From assembly GCF_018449525.1 (NCBI RefSeq), contig NZ_JAAVUS010000002.1, forward strand, positions 434,001 through 498,000: 64,000 nucleotides of DNA. The letters are read 5' to 3'. Position 1 is the first letter of the stretch, and the number at the start of each line of letters is the position of its first letter. Shown one piece after another: positions 37,006 through 45,501 of the stretch. This stretch comes from Bradyrhizobium sp. dw_78. Its GTDB lineage: Bacteria > Pseudomonadota > Alphaproteobacteria > Rhizobiales > Xanthobacteraceae. The notes under the pieces are model-generated. The model searched no databases. It saw only the letters and a list, made by a program, of their open reading frames with translations, and had not been told where the DNA came from. The position numbers and the translations under genes were made by a program.

Positions 37006-38112
37006 ATGAAACTGGGTTTCTTTACGATGCCGATCCATCCGCTTGAGAAGGATTGGCGCAAGTCCCTCAAGGAGGACCGCGAAGCCTTCGTGCTGGCCGA
37101 CGAGCTTGGCTTCACCGAGGCTTATGTCGGGGAACACGTTACCGACAGAGCCGAGAACATCACCTCCTCGATCGCGTTTCTGGCCTGGGTGGCAGCGGCC
37201 ACCAAACAGATCAGGCTGGGGACCGGCACCCTCAACATGCCGAATACCCATCCGGCCACGGTCGCGGCCTCGATGGCGATGCTCGATCACATGCTCGACG
37301 GACGGCTGATTTTCGGCATCAGTCCCGGCGGGCTGCTGTCGGATGCGGAGATGTTCGGCAACCTCGCGGCCAATCGCAACGAGATGTTTCTCGAAGCGAT
37401 CAACCAGGTGCTGGCGATCTGGTCCGGCGAAGCGCCCTACAATATCGAAGGCAAATACTGGAACCTCTCGACGCAGAAAACGCTGATGGCGGAGGTCGGC
37501 CAGGGCTATATCGCAAAGCCGTTGCAGCGGCCGCATCCGCCCATCGTCGTGACCGCGGTCGCGCCGTTCTCGAAGGGCGTCGAGGAAGCCGCCGCCCGCG
37601 GCTGGAATCCCATCTCCGCCAATTTCCTGATGCCGGCCTGGGTGAAAAGCCATTGGCCGAGATATGCCGAAGGCTGCAAGCGCGGCGGGCGCGCGGCCGA
37701 CCCTGCGAACTGGCGCGTCGCCAAGAGCGTTTTTGTCGCCAAGGACGCCGCGACGGCCAAGGCCTACGCCACCGACCCGAACGGCCCCTATGTCTATTAC
37801 TACCGCTCGCTATACACCAAGCTGAAGAAGAACGGACGGATCGAACTGTTCAAGACCCGCCGCGACCAGCCCGACGAAGAAGTGACCCTTGAGAATGTCT
37901 GTGACCGATTGATCATTTACGGAACGCCCGATAGCGTTGCCGACCAGTTACTGGCTTTCCAGGACGAGGTCGGCAGCTTCGGCACGCTGCTCTATGCCGG
38001 CAAGGACTGGAAAGATCCCGAACTCGCTCGCCAGTCGATGATCCTGATGGCAGAAAAGGTCCTGCCGCGGGTCAATGCAGGCGCGGCGAAACGGTCCACC
38101 GCCGCGGAATAG
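37006..38112 (+). CDS. LLM class flavin-dependent monooxygenase
   Basis: A 368-residue bacterial-luciferase-like TIM barrel starting MKLGFFTMPIHPLEKDW, with DELGFTEAYVGEHVTD, LGTGTLNMPNTHPATVAA and the FGISPGGLLSDAEMFG segment, close to limonene-1,2-monooxygenase-like enzymes. These use reduced FMN from a separate reductase and O2 for Baeyer-Villiger-type oxidation, epoxidation or C-N/C-S bond cleavage. A flavin reductase is encoded at 39.7-40.3 kb. A GGGAGG site precedes the ATG. It is divergent from the molybdenum hydroxylase operon and followed 43 bp later by the deacetylase-fold gene. Confidence 0.85.
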   Translation: MKLGFFTMPIHPLEKDWRKSLKEDREAFVLADELGFTEAYVGEHVTDRAENITSSIAFLAWVAAATKQIRLGTGTLNMPNTHPATVAASMAMLDHMLDGRLIFGISPGGLLSDAEMFGNLAANRNEMFLEAINQVLAIWSGEAPYNIEGKYWNLSTQKTLMAEVGQGYIAKPLQRPHPPIVVTAVAPFSKGVEEAAARGWNPISANFLMPAWVKSHWPRYAEGCKRGGRAADPANWRVAKSVFVAKDAATAKAYATDPNGPYVYYYRSLYTKLKKNGRIELFKTRRDQPDEEVTLENVCDRLIIYGTPDSVADQLLAFQDEVGSFGTLLYAGKDWKDPELARQSMILMAEKVLPRVNAGAAKRSTAAE

Positions 38113-38155
38113 TCCGCGGCCATTCGAGAAGTTTTTGACATTAAAAGGTTTTGAC

Positions 38156-39031
38156 GTGGCTCTTAGCGATCGCATTCCCTACCAGGCGCAAATCGACCGG
38201 CCCAGGCTCCGATTGCCGGGCGGCAAGAAACTGGCCGTATGGGTCATTCTCAATGTCGAAGAGTGGCGGATCGAGAACGCGATGCCGCGAACCGTGCTGA
38301 GCCCGCCGATGGGCCAGCCGATGCTGCCGGATGTGCCCAACTGGTCCTGGCACGAATACGGCATGCGCGCCGGCTTCTGGCGGCAGCTCAAGGCGCTGAC
38401 CGATCGCAACATGCCGGTGACGCTGGCGATCAACGGCAATGTCTGCAACTCCTACCCGCGCGTCGCCTCCGCCGCGCGCGAAGCCGGCTTCGAGTTCATG
38501 GGCCACGGCTTTCTGCAGGGCCCGATGCACAAATTGGAAAACCAGGCCGATGCGATCAAGCGGGCGGTCGACACCATCGCGAAATTCGCCGGCCGGCCGC
38601 CGCGGTCATGGGAAAGCCCCGGCCTGACCGAGACCGAGGAGACCATCGATCTGTTGCGCCTCAACGGCATCGAATATCTGGCCGACTGGGTGATCGACGA
38701 CCTGCCGCAGGACATCGCGACGCCGCACGGCGTGATCACCACCGTTCCCTATTCGGTCGAAACCAACGACATCGTCATCCACGCGCTGCAACATCTTCCG
38801 TCCGAACAATTTTTGAAACGCTGCACCGACCAGTTCGACCGGCTCTACCTCGAAGGCTCCACCAATGCGCGGATCATGGCGATCTCGATCCATCCCTACA
38901 TCACCGGCGTCCCGCATCGCATCAAATATCTGGAAGCGCTGCTCGACTACGTCATCGGCCATGACGGCGTCGCGCTGATGACGGCGAGCGAGATCGGCGA
39001 CTGGTATCGCGCGGAAATGGCGAAACTGTAG
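38156..39031 (+). CDS. polysaccharide deacetylase-fold protein, PuuE-like amidohydrolase
   Basis: The 291-residue product has a NodB-type barrel: RLPGGKKLAVWVILNVEEW, then NMPVTLAINGNVCNSYPRV, FEFMGHGFLQGPMH (metal His region) and WESPGLTETEETIDLLRLNG. The subgroup resembles PuuE-type allantoinases and related enzymes that hydrolyse cyclic amides rather than sugars. The frame starts best at GTG 38156 after AAAGG. Next to an LLM monooxygenase it may open or trim an oxidised heterocycle; this is inference. Confidence 0.78.
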   Translation: MALSDRIPYQAQIDRPRLRLPGGKKLAVWVILNVEEWRIENAMPRTVLSPPMGQPMLPDVPNWSWHEYGMRAGFWRQLKALTDRNMPVTLAINGNVCNSYPRVASAAREAGFEFMGHGFLQGPMHKLENQADAIKRAVDTIAKFAGRPPRSWESPGLTETEETIDLLRLNGIEYLADWVIDDLPQDIATPHGVITTVPYSVETNDIVIHALQHLPSEQFLKRCTDQFDRLYLEGSTNARIMAISIHPYITGVPHRIKYLEALLDYVIGHDGVALMTASEIGDWYRAEMAKL

Positions 39032-39056
39032 CCGGAGACGGCTGCACGTCAGCAGC

Positions 39057-39740
39057 CTATACTGGCAGTTTCTCCGGCGTTCGTTGCGTGGCGGCGGCGG
39101 CAAACACCTGCTGGAAGCCGGCCAGAAAGGCATCCACGGCATCGCTGATCATCTGCTCCTTGTCTTCGAGCACCGGCGATTCGTAGATGTATTTGCGAAC
39201 GCCGTAATAGAAAATGCCGCTGTGGAATACCCACGCCATTTCCAGTTCGGCTGCCGTCGGTTTACCCCGCGCCGGACGTCCCGCTTCATGCCAGCATTCT
39301 CTGACGATACGGGTCAGGATCGTGTCCCCGACCATGCCGACATACCAGCGGTTGATATCGAGCCCCTTCAGGCCCGAATAGAAATAAATACGGAGCCATT
39401 TACGCGTGAAGATGACCTTGGTGTAGGCGCTGTAGAATTCCTTGAGCCGGCTGCGAAGCGGACGGGAACGGTCGGCCAGCAGCCTGTCCCAGGCGGTATC
39501 GAACGGCTCGAGATAGACCGTGCGATAGACTTCCTTGATGAGGTCGTCCTTGCTTGGGAAATAGCGGTAGAGCAGCGGCTGGGTGACGCCAAGCCGGCGC
39601 GCGAGATCGCGGGTGGCGCCGCCAAATCCCTCTTCGGAAAAGAATTCGGTCGCCTTGGCGACGAATTCCTTGCGGCGGTCGTCCGGGGAAAGCCGCTTCT
39701 GCTTGGTACGCCCACCCTTGGGCAGGGCCTTCCTGCTCAT
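39057..39740 (-). CDS. TetR/AcrR family transcriptional regulator
   Basis: The 227-residue protein has an N-terminal basic tail and the TetR helix-turn-helix ATRDLARRLGVTQPLLYRYF followed by PSKDDLIKEVYR, then a helical ligand domain. It overlaps the flavin reductase stop by 4 bp, so it is the last gene of the VOC-monooxygenase-reductase operon. It is the only local regulator of this block and a candidate to bind the motif shared by 36896 and 42113. Confidence 0.87.
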   Translation of the reverse strand: MSRKALPKGGRTKQKRLSPDDRRKEFVAKATEFFSEEGFGGATRDLARRLGVTQPLLYRYFPSKDDLIKEVYRTVYLEPFDTAWDRLLADRSRPLRSRLKEFYSAYTKVIFTRKWLRIYFYSGLKGLDINRWYVGMVGDTILTRIVRECWHEAGRPARGKPTAAELEMAWVFHSGIFYYGVRKYIYESPVLEDKEQMISDAVDAFLAGFQQVFAAAATQRTPEKLPV

Positions 39741-40309
39741 GACGACCTGTCGGATCCGGCAACGCCGTCAGGCGGGATAAATCGCCCATAGCCGCCGCGC
39801 ACGAACAACAGCGGCTCCTGCCGGTTATACGCATAGGCTTCCACCGCGCCGAGAAAGATGATGTGGTCGCCGCCATAGTACCGGTCGGCCGCGCGGCACT
39901 GGAAGTTCGCCACGCAGCCGGCGATGATCGGCGCGTTGCCGAGCCCCGGCGTCCATTCGACGCCCGCGAACTTGTCCTCCGACGATTTTGCGAACTTGTT
40001 CGAAAGCGCCTGCTGCGAAGCGCCGAGGACGTTGACGGCGAAATGGCTGGCGTTCTGGAATATGCCGACGCCTTGCGAAAACATCCCCAGGCTCCAGAGC
40101 AGCAGCGGCGGATTGAGCGACACCGAAGCAAACGAGTTGCAGGTCAGCCCGTAAGGCTTTCCGTCGGCGGTAGCAGCCGTAATGATGGTGACGCCGGTGG
40201 CAAAGGTGCCGAGCGCGTTGCGAAAATCACGGGGATCGATCGGCGAATTATCGCTCGCCAGTTCAGCGGCCGGATCCGGATGTGCTGGATGCTTGGGTGC
40301 GTCGGTCAT
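39737..40309 (-). CDS. flavin reductase family protein
   Basis: A 190-residue FMN-binding split-barrel protein with FRNALGTFATGVTIITA, GLTCNSFASVSLNPPLLLWSL and the conserved C-terminal HIIFLGAVEAY. Such proteins reduce FMN or FAD with NAD(P)H for a partner monooxygenase. It lies 10 bp downstream of the oxygenase gene, its likely partner, and may also serve the LLM monooxygenase at 37.0 kb. Confidence 0.86.
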   Translation of the reverse strand: MTDAPKHPAHPDPAAELASDNSPIDPRDFRNALGTFATGVTIITAATADGKPYGLTCNSFASVSLNPPLLLWSLGMFSQGVGIFQNASHFAVNVLGASQQALSNKFAKSSEDKFAGVEWTPGLGNAPIIAGCVANFQCRAADRYYGGDHIIFLGAVEAYAYNRQEPLLFVRGGYGRFIPPDGVAGSDRSS

Positions 40310-40319
40310 CCCGTGTTTC

Positions 40320-41537
40320 TCAAAGTGTCAGGTTTTCCGATGGCAGGCCAAGGGCAACGCGGCCGTAATTGGTGCCGGCCGCATCAAAATTGAAAGCCAA
40401 ATGAGCGTTGATCGCGTGCGCGTCGCGGAACTGGCGTTGCAGCGCGCCCGAGATGAACAGGCTACGCGCGCCGCTCGCCGCGAACAGAAGCGAAACCGCT
40501 TCGGTGCAAAGATTGACCGAGAAGGCACCATCGCGCCGCAGCCGCGTCTTCGCCGCCATGTGAGGAATGTGATTGCGCCGCGCGTCCGCCATCGCCGCGA
40601 TGCAGTTCGAGCGCATCACGAGCCGCGCGGCGTCGACCTTGGCGGAGGCTTCCGCGATCTTGATCTGCGTGATCTGCATGTCGCCGACCTTGGCGCGGTT
40701 ATAGGTCGAGGCGCGATGCCGCGCGATCTCGACATAGTCGTCGAGGCAGGCCTGCGCGTTGCCCAGCGCCACCCCGGACAGCACATAGGGAAACAGCGAA
40801 AATACCGGCAGCGCATAAAGCGCGTTGGGATTGACCGTGCTTCCCGGCGTCGGGCCGCCGGCGAGGTCGCTCGCCGCGACCGACATATGCTCCGCGACGA
40901 AGGCGTCCTCGACTTCGACATCGTTGGATCCGGTGCCGCGCAGTCCGGCCGCGATCCAGGTATCGTTCACCTTGTAGTCACGCTTGTTGAGCAGGAAAAT
41001 CCGGTATTCGATCCCGTCGGCTTCGTCATCCGAGGAGACCACGCTGGCGAGCATGTTCCATTCGCAGGACTCGACGCCCGACGAGAACGGCCAGCTCCCG
41101 CTCAACACATAGCCGCCATCGACCTTGCGGGCGCGTCCGGCGGGGAAGATGAACGAAGACGCGATCAGCGCGTTGACGTCCCTGTTCCAGACTTCGTCCT
41201 GGGCGCGCTTGTCGAACATGCCCAGCATCCAGTGATGGCTGGCCAGATTGGCGAAATTCCACGCCACCGATGCGTCGCCCTGCCCGAGCGCGTCGGCGCA
41301 ATCGACCAGCGCGACATAATCGAATTCGGAGCCGCCCACCCGCTTCGGCTGCACGACCCGGAACAGGCCGGCATCATGCAGGTCGCGCTCGGTCTCCGGC
41401 GGCAGACGCCGCAATTCCTCGGTCCGCGCCGCGCGATCGCGCAGCTTTGGAATCAGCGCTTCCGCTCGCGCGATCATCGCGGCATAGGCGCCGTCGTCTC
41501 CATCCGTCGCGGAGGACTTGCGATCGACGCTTGCCAT
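40320..41537 (-). CDS. acyl-CoA-dehydrogenase-fold flavin monooxygenase (HsaA/HpaH-type oxygenase)
   Basis: The 405-residue protein has the acyl-CoA dehydrogenase fold (ADALGQGDASVAWNFANLASHHWML, WPFSSGVESCEWNML, GLRGTGSNDVEVEDAFV) but is paired with a flavin reductase, as in class D two-component aromatic hydroxylases (HsaA, C2 of 4-hydroxyphenylacetate hydroxylase). It would insert oxygen using FMNH2 or FADH2. Flanking genes are a VOC protein (9 bp upstream) and the reductase (10 bp downstream). The substrate is unknown; ordinary acyl-CoA dehydrogenase activity is less likely because no CoA genes adjoin. Confidence 0.82.
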   Translation of the reverse strand: MASVDRKSSATDGDDGAYAAMIARAEALIPKLRDRAARTEELRRLPPETERDLHDAGLFRVVQPKRVGGSEFDYVALVDCADALGQGDASVAWNFANLASHHWMLGMFDKRAQDEVWNRDVNALIASSFIFPAGRARKVDGGYVLSGSWPFSSGVESCEWNMLASVVSSDDEADGIEYRIFLLNKRDYKVNDTWIAAGLRGTGSNDVEVEDAFVAEHMSVAASDLAGGPTPGSTVNPNALYALPVFSLFPYVLSGVALGNAQACLDDYVEIARHRASTYNRAKVGDMQITQIKIAEASAKVDAARLVMRSNCIAAMADARRNHIPHMAAKTRLRRDGAFSVNLCTEAVSLLFAASGARSLFISGALQRQFRDAHAINAHLAFNFDAAGTNYGRVALGLPSENLTL

Positions 41538-41546
41538 GCGTCCTCG

Positions 41547-42047
41547 CTATCCTGCCCGCTGCCGCGCGCGCTTGAGATGCGGCCGATCCAGATAGAGCGA
41601 GGCGGCAAGCCCTTCCGAATCCTGCTCGGCGAACTCCGTCAGTAGTTTCATCTCGGGAATGCGCGAGCGGTCGAGGGTTTCGACATCCGGCCAGTCGATC
41701 TCGATCAAATTGCCGTCGGGGTCACGCAAATACATTTGCACGCAGCCGTCCGGAAGTTCGTTCACCGGATTGCGGAACGCTTTCGAATCCAGGGCGCCGA
41801 TCGCCTTGGCGGCGTCATAGGCAGCATGGAAGTCATCCACGTCGACGGCAAAATGCTGATAGACCGGAACGCGGTCTTCAAGTTCGAAGAGGTGCAACTG
41901 AAGATCGCCGCAGCGGAGATATTTGGTCTTGAAACCGAAATTGTAGCTTGGGATGACCTCCATGCCCAGCACGGTCTCGTAAAACCTGACCGACTCGGCA
42001 AGGTCCCTGGTGCCGATCGACAGATGGTTGAAGCCGGTAACCTTCAT
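41547..42047 (-). CDS. VOC family protein (extradiol dioxygenase/glyoxalase fold)
   Basis: A 166-residue vicinal-oxygen-chelate protein: VTGFNHLSIGTRDLAESVRF with a metal-type His, a second betaalphabeta unit with VYQHFAVDVDDF (second His), and YLRDPDGNLIEIDWPDV carrying the Glu ligand. Ligands H-H-E suit an Fe or Mn dioxygenase or isomerase. GGGAGG precedes ATG 42047. It is the first gene of an operon with a flavin monooxygenase, reductase and TetR regulator, the same logic as hydroxylation followed by extradiol ring cleavage, though the protein is shorter than two-domain dioxygenases. Confidence 0.82.
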   Translation of the reverse strand: MKVTGFNHLSIGTRDLAESVRFYETVLGMEVIPSYNFGFKTKYLRCGDLQLHLFELEDRVPVYQHFAVDVDDFHAAYDAAKAIGALDSKAFRNPVNELPDGCVQMYLRDPDGNLIEIDWPDVETLDRSRIPEMKLLTEFAEQDSEGLAASLYLDRPHLKRARQRAG

Positions 42048-42112
42048 CGCTCGCCTCCCTTGAAAACATTTTGCATTGCACTGCAACGTAGCCAACTGAC
42101 GCGACCTTGCCC

Positions 42113-42132
42113 TTGTTTATCGCTTGATCACT
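42113..42132. promoter_or_regulatory. putative operator shared with 36896, VOC-operon promoter
   Basis: TTGTTTATCGCTTGATCACT matches 36896-36915 in the first ten bases and in the GAT at positions 14-16. It lies in the divergent gap between the VOC operon and the beta-hydroxyacid dehydrogenase gene. Confidence 0.4.
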
Positions 42133-42193
42133 AGTTATTCAAGGCGCGGCCCGGTTTGGATCGCAGCCGTTCCCCTGCTCCACGGAGATGTTG

Positions 42194-43084
42194 ATGAGCA
42201 AGACCGTTGGAATCATTGGCCTCGGCATCATGGGAAGCGCGATTGCGCCCAACCTGGTCGAACGCGGATGGCGGGTGATCGGCTTCGATATCGATGCCGC
42301 GCGGCGGGCGGAGCTTTCGAAAGCTGGCGTCATGATCGCCGATGATGTCGCCCATATTGCCCGCGACGCGCCCATCATCATGACGAGCCTGCCGACACCG
42401 GCCGCGGTCATGGAGGTCGCGCAAAGCATCGCTGCTTCCGCGCAGAAGCCGCGGATCGTGGTCGAACTCAGCACGCTCGCTCTGGCCGACAAGCTTCGCT
42501 TCGAAGACATCCTGAAGCAAGCCGGCCACATCGCGCTGGACTGCCCGTTGAGCGGCACCGGCGCGCAGGCCAGGCTGCGCGATCTCGTGGTCTATGCCAG
42601 CGGCGACAGCCAGGCGATTTCACAATGCGCGGGCTTGTTCGCCGACTTCGCCAAGCAAAGCGCCGATCTCGGCGCTTTCGGCAATGGCAGCCGGATGAAA
42701 TTCGTCGCCAATCATCTGGTTGCGATCCACAATGTCGCCACCGCCGAAGCGATGGTGCTGGCGGAACGCGCCGGGCTCGATCCGCAAATGGTGGTCGATC
42801 TGGTCGGCCCGGGCGCCGGCGGCTCGCGCATGTTCCAGATGCGCGCGCCGATGATGGTGAAGCGCGTCTACGAGCCTGCGACCATGAAAGTCTCGACCTG
42901 GAAAAAGGACATGGCGATCATCGCCGAATTCGCCGACGACGTCGGCTGCGAGACGCCGATGTTTACGCTGACCCAGCCGGTCTACACCGAGGCGATGGCG
43001 ATGGGGCTGGGCGACCAGGATACGGCGTCGGTGTTCGAAGTGTTGAAGAAGACGATTATTGCCGCACCCGGATCGAGCGAATAG
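42194..43084 (+). CDS. NAD(P)-dependent beta-hydroxyacid dehydrogenase family
   Basis: The 296-residue product has the N-terminal GIIGLGIMGSAIAPNLVERG Rossmann motif, TSLPTPAAVMEV, the substrate-binding DCPLSGTGAQARLRDL (the usual D-P-V-S-G-G element, here with TGAQ) and the catalytic lysine region GSRMKFVANHL. It belongs to the 3-hydroxyisobutyrate/tartronate-semialdehyde reductase family. ATG 42194 was chosen because GGAG spaces correctly to it rather than to ATG 42188. It is divergent from the VOC operon and shares its candidate operator region. Confidence 0.85.
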   Translation: MSKTVGIIGLGIMGSAIAPNLVERGWRVIGFDIDAARRAELSKAGVMIADDVAHIARDAPIIMTSLPTPAAVMEVAQSIAASAQKPRIVVELSTLALADKLRFEDILKQAGHIALDCPLSGTGAQARLRDLVVYASGDSQAISQCAGLFADFAKQSADLGAFGNGSRMKFVANHLVAIHNVATAEAMVLAERAGLDPQMVVDLVGPGAGGSRMFQMRAPMMVKRVYEPATMKVSTWKKDMAIIAEFADDVGCETPMFTLTQPVYTEAMAMGLGDQDTASVFEVLKKTIIAAPGSSE

Positions 43085-43090
43085 CCGGCC

Positions 43091-43116
43091 TCTCCGATGT
43101 CTCCTGACATCGGAGA
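43091..43116. terminator. bidirectional terminator hairpin
   Basis: TCTCCGATGT/ACATCGGAGA forms a perfect 10-bp stem with loop CTCCTG between the convergent dehydrogenase and glutathione transferase genes. There is no strong U-tract on either strand. Confidence 0.55.
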
Positions 43117-43135
43117 TACCAAGCGCCACTCATCG

Positions 43136-43795
43136 TCAGTGGTGTGCGCTCGCCGTCTTGAAGCCGGGCTGCTCGAATGGATGCGATGTGGCAAACGCCG
43201 GCAGCGCAAAGCAGCGGTCGGCCAGGGCGGCGACCGCCGGAAAAGGCGCCAGCCCGAGTTTGAGGAAGTGCGCGCCCACCACCTGGCCCGCGATGCAGAT
43301 ATCGGCAAGGCCGGGCTTTGCGCCCAACGCGAAAGGCGCCGCCGGGCGGCGGGCCAACAGCCGCTCATAGGTCGCAAGCCCTTCGGTGGTCCAATGCTCG
43401 CCCCAGGCTTCGATCGCCTTCGCGTCGGCGCCGAAGGCCCGGGCGAGATGATTGCGAACACGCGGCACCACCAGCGGATGCGAATCGGCGATCGTCATCA
43501 GCGCCAGCGAACGCGCATAGGCCCGCTCCTTCGCATCCTCCGGAATCAGCCGCGGCTCGGGGTGGATCTCATCGAGATATTCGAGGATGGCCAGCGACTG
43601 GAATACGGAGTGTCCGTCATGGATGAAGGTCGGCACCACGCGCTCGACATTGACGGCCTCATAGCCCGGCTCGAATTGCTCGCCGGACAGGATGTCGATC
43701 GGGATTTCCTCAAACGGCAAGCCCTTGAGCCTCAGCGCGACCCTGACGCGAAACGAAGCAATCGACCGCCAGAACCCATAGACCTGTATACCCAT
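43136..43795 (-). CDS. glutathione S-transferase, zeta-like (maleylacetoacetate isomerase type)
   Basis: A 219-residue GST with the N-terminal active-site region RSIASFRVRVALRLKGL, which resembles the zeta-class S-x-x-S-x-R-V-R motif, the cis-Pro element VVPTFIHDG and SLAILEYLDE for glutathione gamma-glutamyl binding. Zeta enzymes isomerise maleylacetoacetate or maleylpyruvate in tyrosine or gentisate catabolism. No homogentisate or gentisate dioxygenase lies nearby, so the specific reaction is uncertain. GGGGGT precedes the ATG. Confidence 0.78.
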   Translation of the reverse strand: MGIQVYGFWRSIASFRVRVALRLKGLPFEEIPIDILSGEQFEPGYEAVNVERVVPTFIHDGHSVFQSLAILEYLDEIHPEPRLIPEDAKERAYARSLALMTIADSHPLVVPRVRNHLARAFGADAKAIEAWGEHWTTEGLATYERLLARRPAAPFALGAKPGLADICIAGQVVGAHFLKLGLAPFPAVAALADRCFALPAFATSHPFEQPGFKTASAHH

Positions 43796-43818
43796 CAGAC
43801 CCCCGTTTACTTAAAGCC

Positions 43819-43920
43819 ATAGCGTTTTCGAGCGAGGCGGATTTCCGGCCCGCTCGAAAACGCGTCAAAACAGAAATATGAGGACCGGTTCTGACTTAAT
43901 CAGAACCGATAAGGCTCTCA
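43819..43920. repeat. palindromic repeat, family A copy (inverted)
   Basis: Reads in reverse orientation relative to 15881: ATAGCGTTTTCGAGCG first, then TTTTGACGCG on the opposite strand, then the hairpin CGGTTCTGA/TCAGAACCG (43886-43894, 43900-43908). It lies upstream of the GST gene and downstream of the fused Liv ATPase. Confidence 0.75.
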
Positions 43921-44019
43921 CAGGCGATGCCGCCGGCCGGTTCTATAACCCCGGCCGCGCCGGCTTGCCGCGCACATTCGCTTGAACAGCGCCGACGGCG
44001 GCGCGGCGAAGTTGGGTTT

Positions 44020-45501
44020 TCAGAGGTACCCTTCTCCGGCCTCGGCCGCAAAGCGGCCGGGGTCGCCCTCCCACACGATCCGCGCATGTTCGAGCACATA
44101 GACCCGGTCGGCATGGGGCAGCGCGAACGTTACGTTCTGCTCGCCCAGCAGCACCGTGATCGATGTGGTCTGGCGCAGTTTTTCCAGCGCCTTCGACAAC
44201 AATTCGAGGATGACGGGCGCGAGCCCGAGCGTCGGCTCGTCGAGGATCAGGATTTTCGGCTGCATCATCAGCGCGCGGCCGATCGCCAGCATCTGCTGTT
44301 CGCCGCCGCTGAGCGTCTGCGCCAGCTGGCCCTGCCGCTGTTGCAGGATCGGAAACAACTCGAACAGCCAGGCGATCTGCTTGGCCCTCACCTCCTCGGT
44401 CAAATGCTGTCCGCCGAGATCGAGATTCTCGCGCACGGTCATCTCACCGAACAGTTCGCGCGACTCCGGGCATTGCACGATGCCGCCGCGCGCGATGCGC
44501 GCCGCGCTGGTGCCACGAAGCTTCCGGCCGCCATGAGCGATCTCGCCGGAATAAGGCAGGAACCCCGAAATCGTATTGAACAGCGTGGTCTTGCCGGCGC
44601 CGTTGAGACCGACGACGGAAACGAATTCGCCTTCATGCACATGGATCGAAACGTTCTCCAGCGCCTGCGCCTTGCCGTAGTGAACGCTCACATTCTCGAC
44701 CTGCAACAGCGGCACCTTGTCCTTGAAACTGGTTTCCGGCCGGGCCGATATTTCGAGCGCGCCACCGAGATAAACCCGCCGCACGGTCTCGTTCCGCATC
44801 ACTTCATCGGCGCGCCCGGTGACGATCTCCTCGCCGAGATACATCGCAAGCACCCGGTCGACCAGCGCGGCGACGCTCTTGACGTTGTGGTCGACCAGCA
44901 TCACCGCGCGCCCTTCGTCGCGGAAGCTGCGGATCAATTCCGAGAACGTGCCGACTTCGGCCAGCGTCAGCCCCGCGAACGGTTCGTCCACCAGCACCAC
45001 CTTGGGATCACGGGCGATGGCCTTGGCCAGTTCGAGCCGGCGCAAATCGGCGAACGGCAAGGTCGGCGGCCGCCGACCCATCACCGCGCCGAGGCCGACG
45101 CGCTCGGCGATCCATTTGGCGCGCTCGGTCAGAGCCCGGTCCGGAAACAGCATGAACAGGCTGTCCGGCAATAGCGCGACCATGATGTTCTCGAGCACGG
45201 TCTGGCGGTTCAGCGGCCGCGAGTGCTGAAACACCATGCCGAAGCCCTTGCGCGCGATCTTGTGCGCGGGAAGGCCGGCGACGTTTTCGCCCTGGAAAAT
45301 CACTTCGCCGCCGGTGGGCCGCTCGATGCCCATCACGCTCTTCATCGCCGTCGACTTGCCCGAGCCGTTCGGGCCGATCAGGCCGAAGATTTCGCCGGCG
45401 CGCAGATCGAAGCTCAGATTCTTGACCGCGGTGAGTCCGCCGAACCGCTTGATCAGGCCGCGGACTTCAAGGACGGGTGCGTTGTTGGTCATGGCGTCCA
45501 T
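44020..45501 (-). CDS. fused LivG-LivF ABC ATPase (two nucleotide-binding domains)
   Basis: One 493-residue frame carries both ATPases of a Liv importer. Domain 1 (about 8-250) has Walker A GPNGSGKS (43-50) and Walker B KVVLVDEPFAGL (167-178). Its C-loop reads LPFADLRRLE (148-157), lacking the glycine of the usual LPYGQQRRLE. Domain 2 (about 264-493) has Walker A GLNGAGKT (298-305), a normal LSGGEQQ (398-404) and Walker B ILILDEPTLGL. The domains are joined by a linker around 250-265. Only one composite site would have a canonical signature. Its start overlaps the livM stop (TAATG). Confidence 0.87.
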   Translation of the reverse strand: MDAMTNNAPVLEVRGLIKRFGGLTAVKNLSFDLRAGEIFGLIGPNGSGKSTAMKSVMGIERPTGGEVIFQGENVAGLPAHKIARKGFGMVFQHSRPLNRQTVLENIMVALLPDSLFMLFPDRALTERAKWIAERVGLGAVMGRRPPTLPFADLRRLELAKAIARDPKVVLVDEPFAGLTLAEVGTFSELIRSFRDEGRAVMLVDHNVKSVAALVDRVLAMYLGEEIVTGRADEVMRNETVRRVYLGGALEISARPETSFKDKVPLLQVENVSVHYGKAQALENVSIHVHEGEFVSVVGLNGAGKTTLFNTISGFLPYSGEIAHGGRKLRGTSAARIARGGIVQCPESRELFGEMTVRENLDLGGQHLTEEVRAKQIAWLFELFPILQQRQGQLAQTLSGGEQQMLAIGRALMMQPKILILDEPTLGLAPVILELLSKALEKLRQTTSITVLLGEQNVTFALPHADRVYVLEHARIVWEGDPGRFAAEAGEGYL

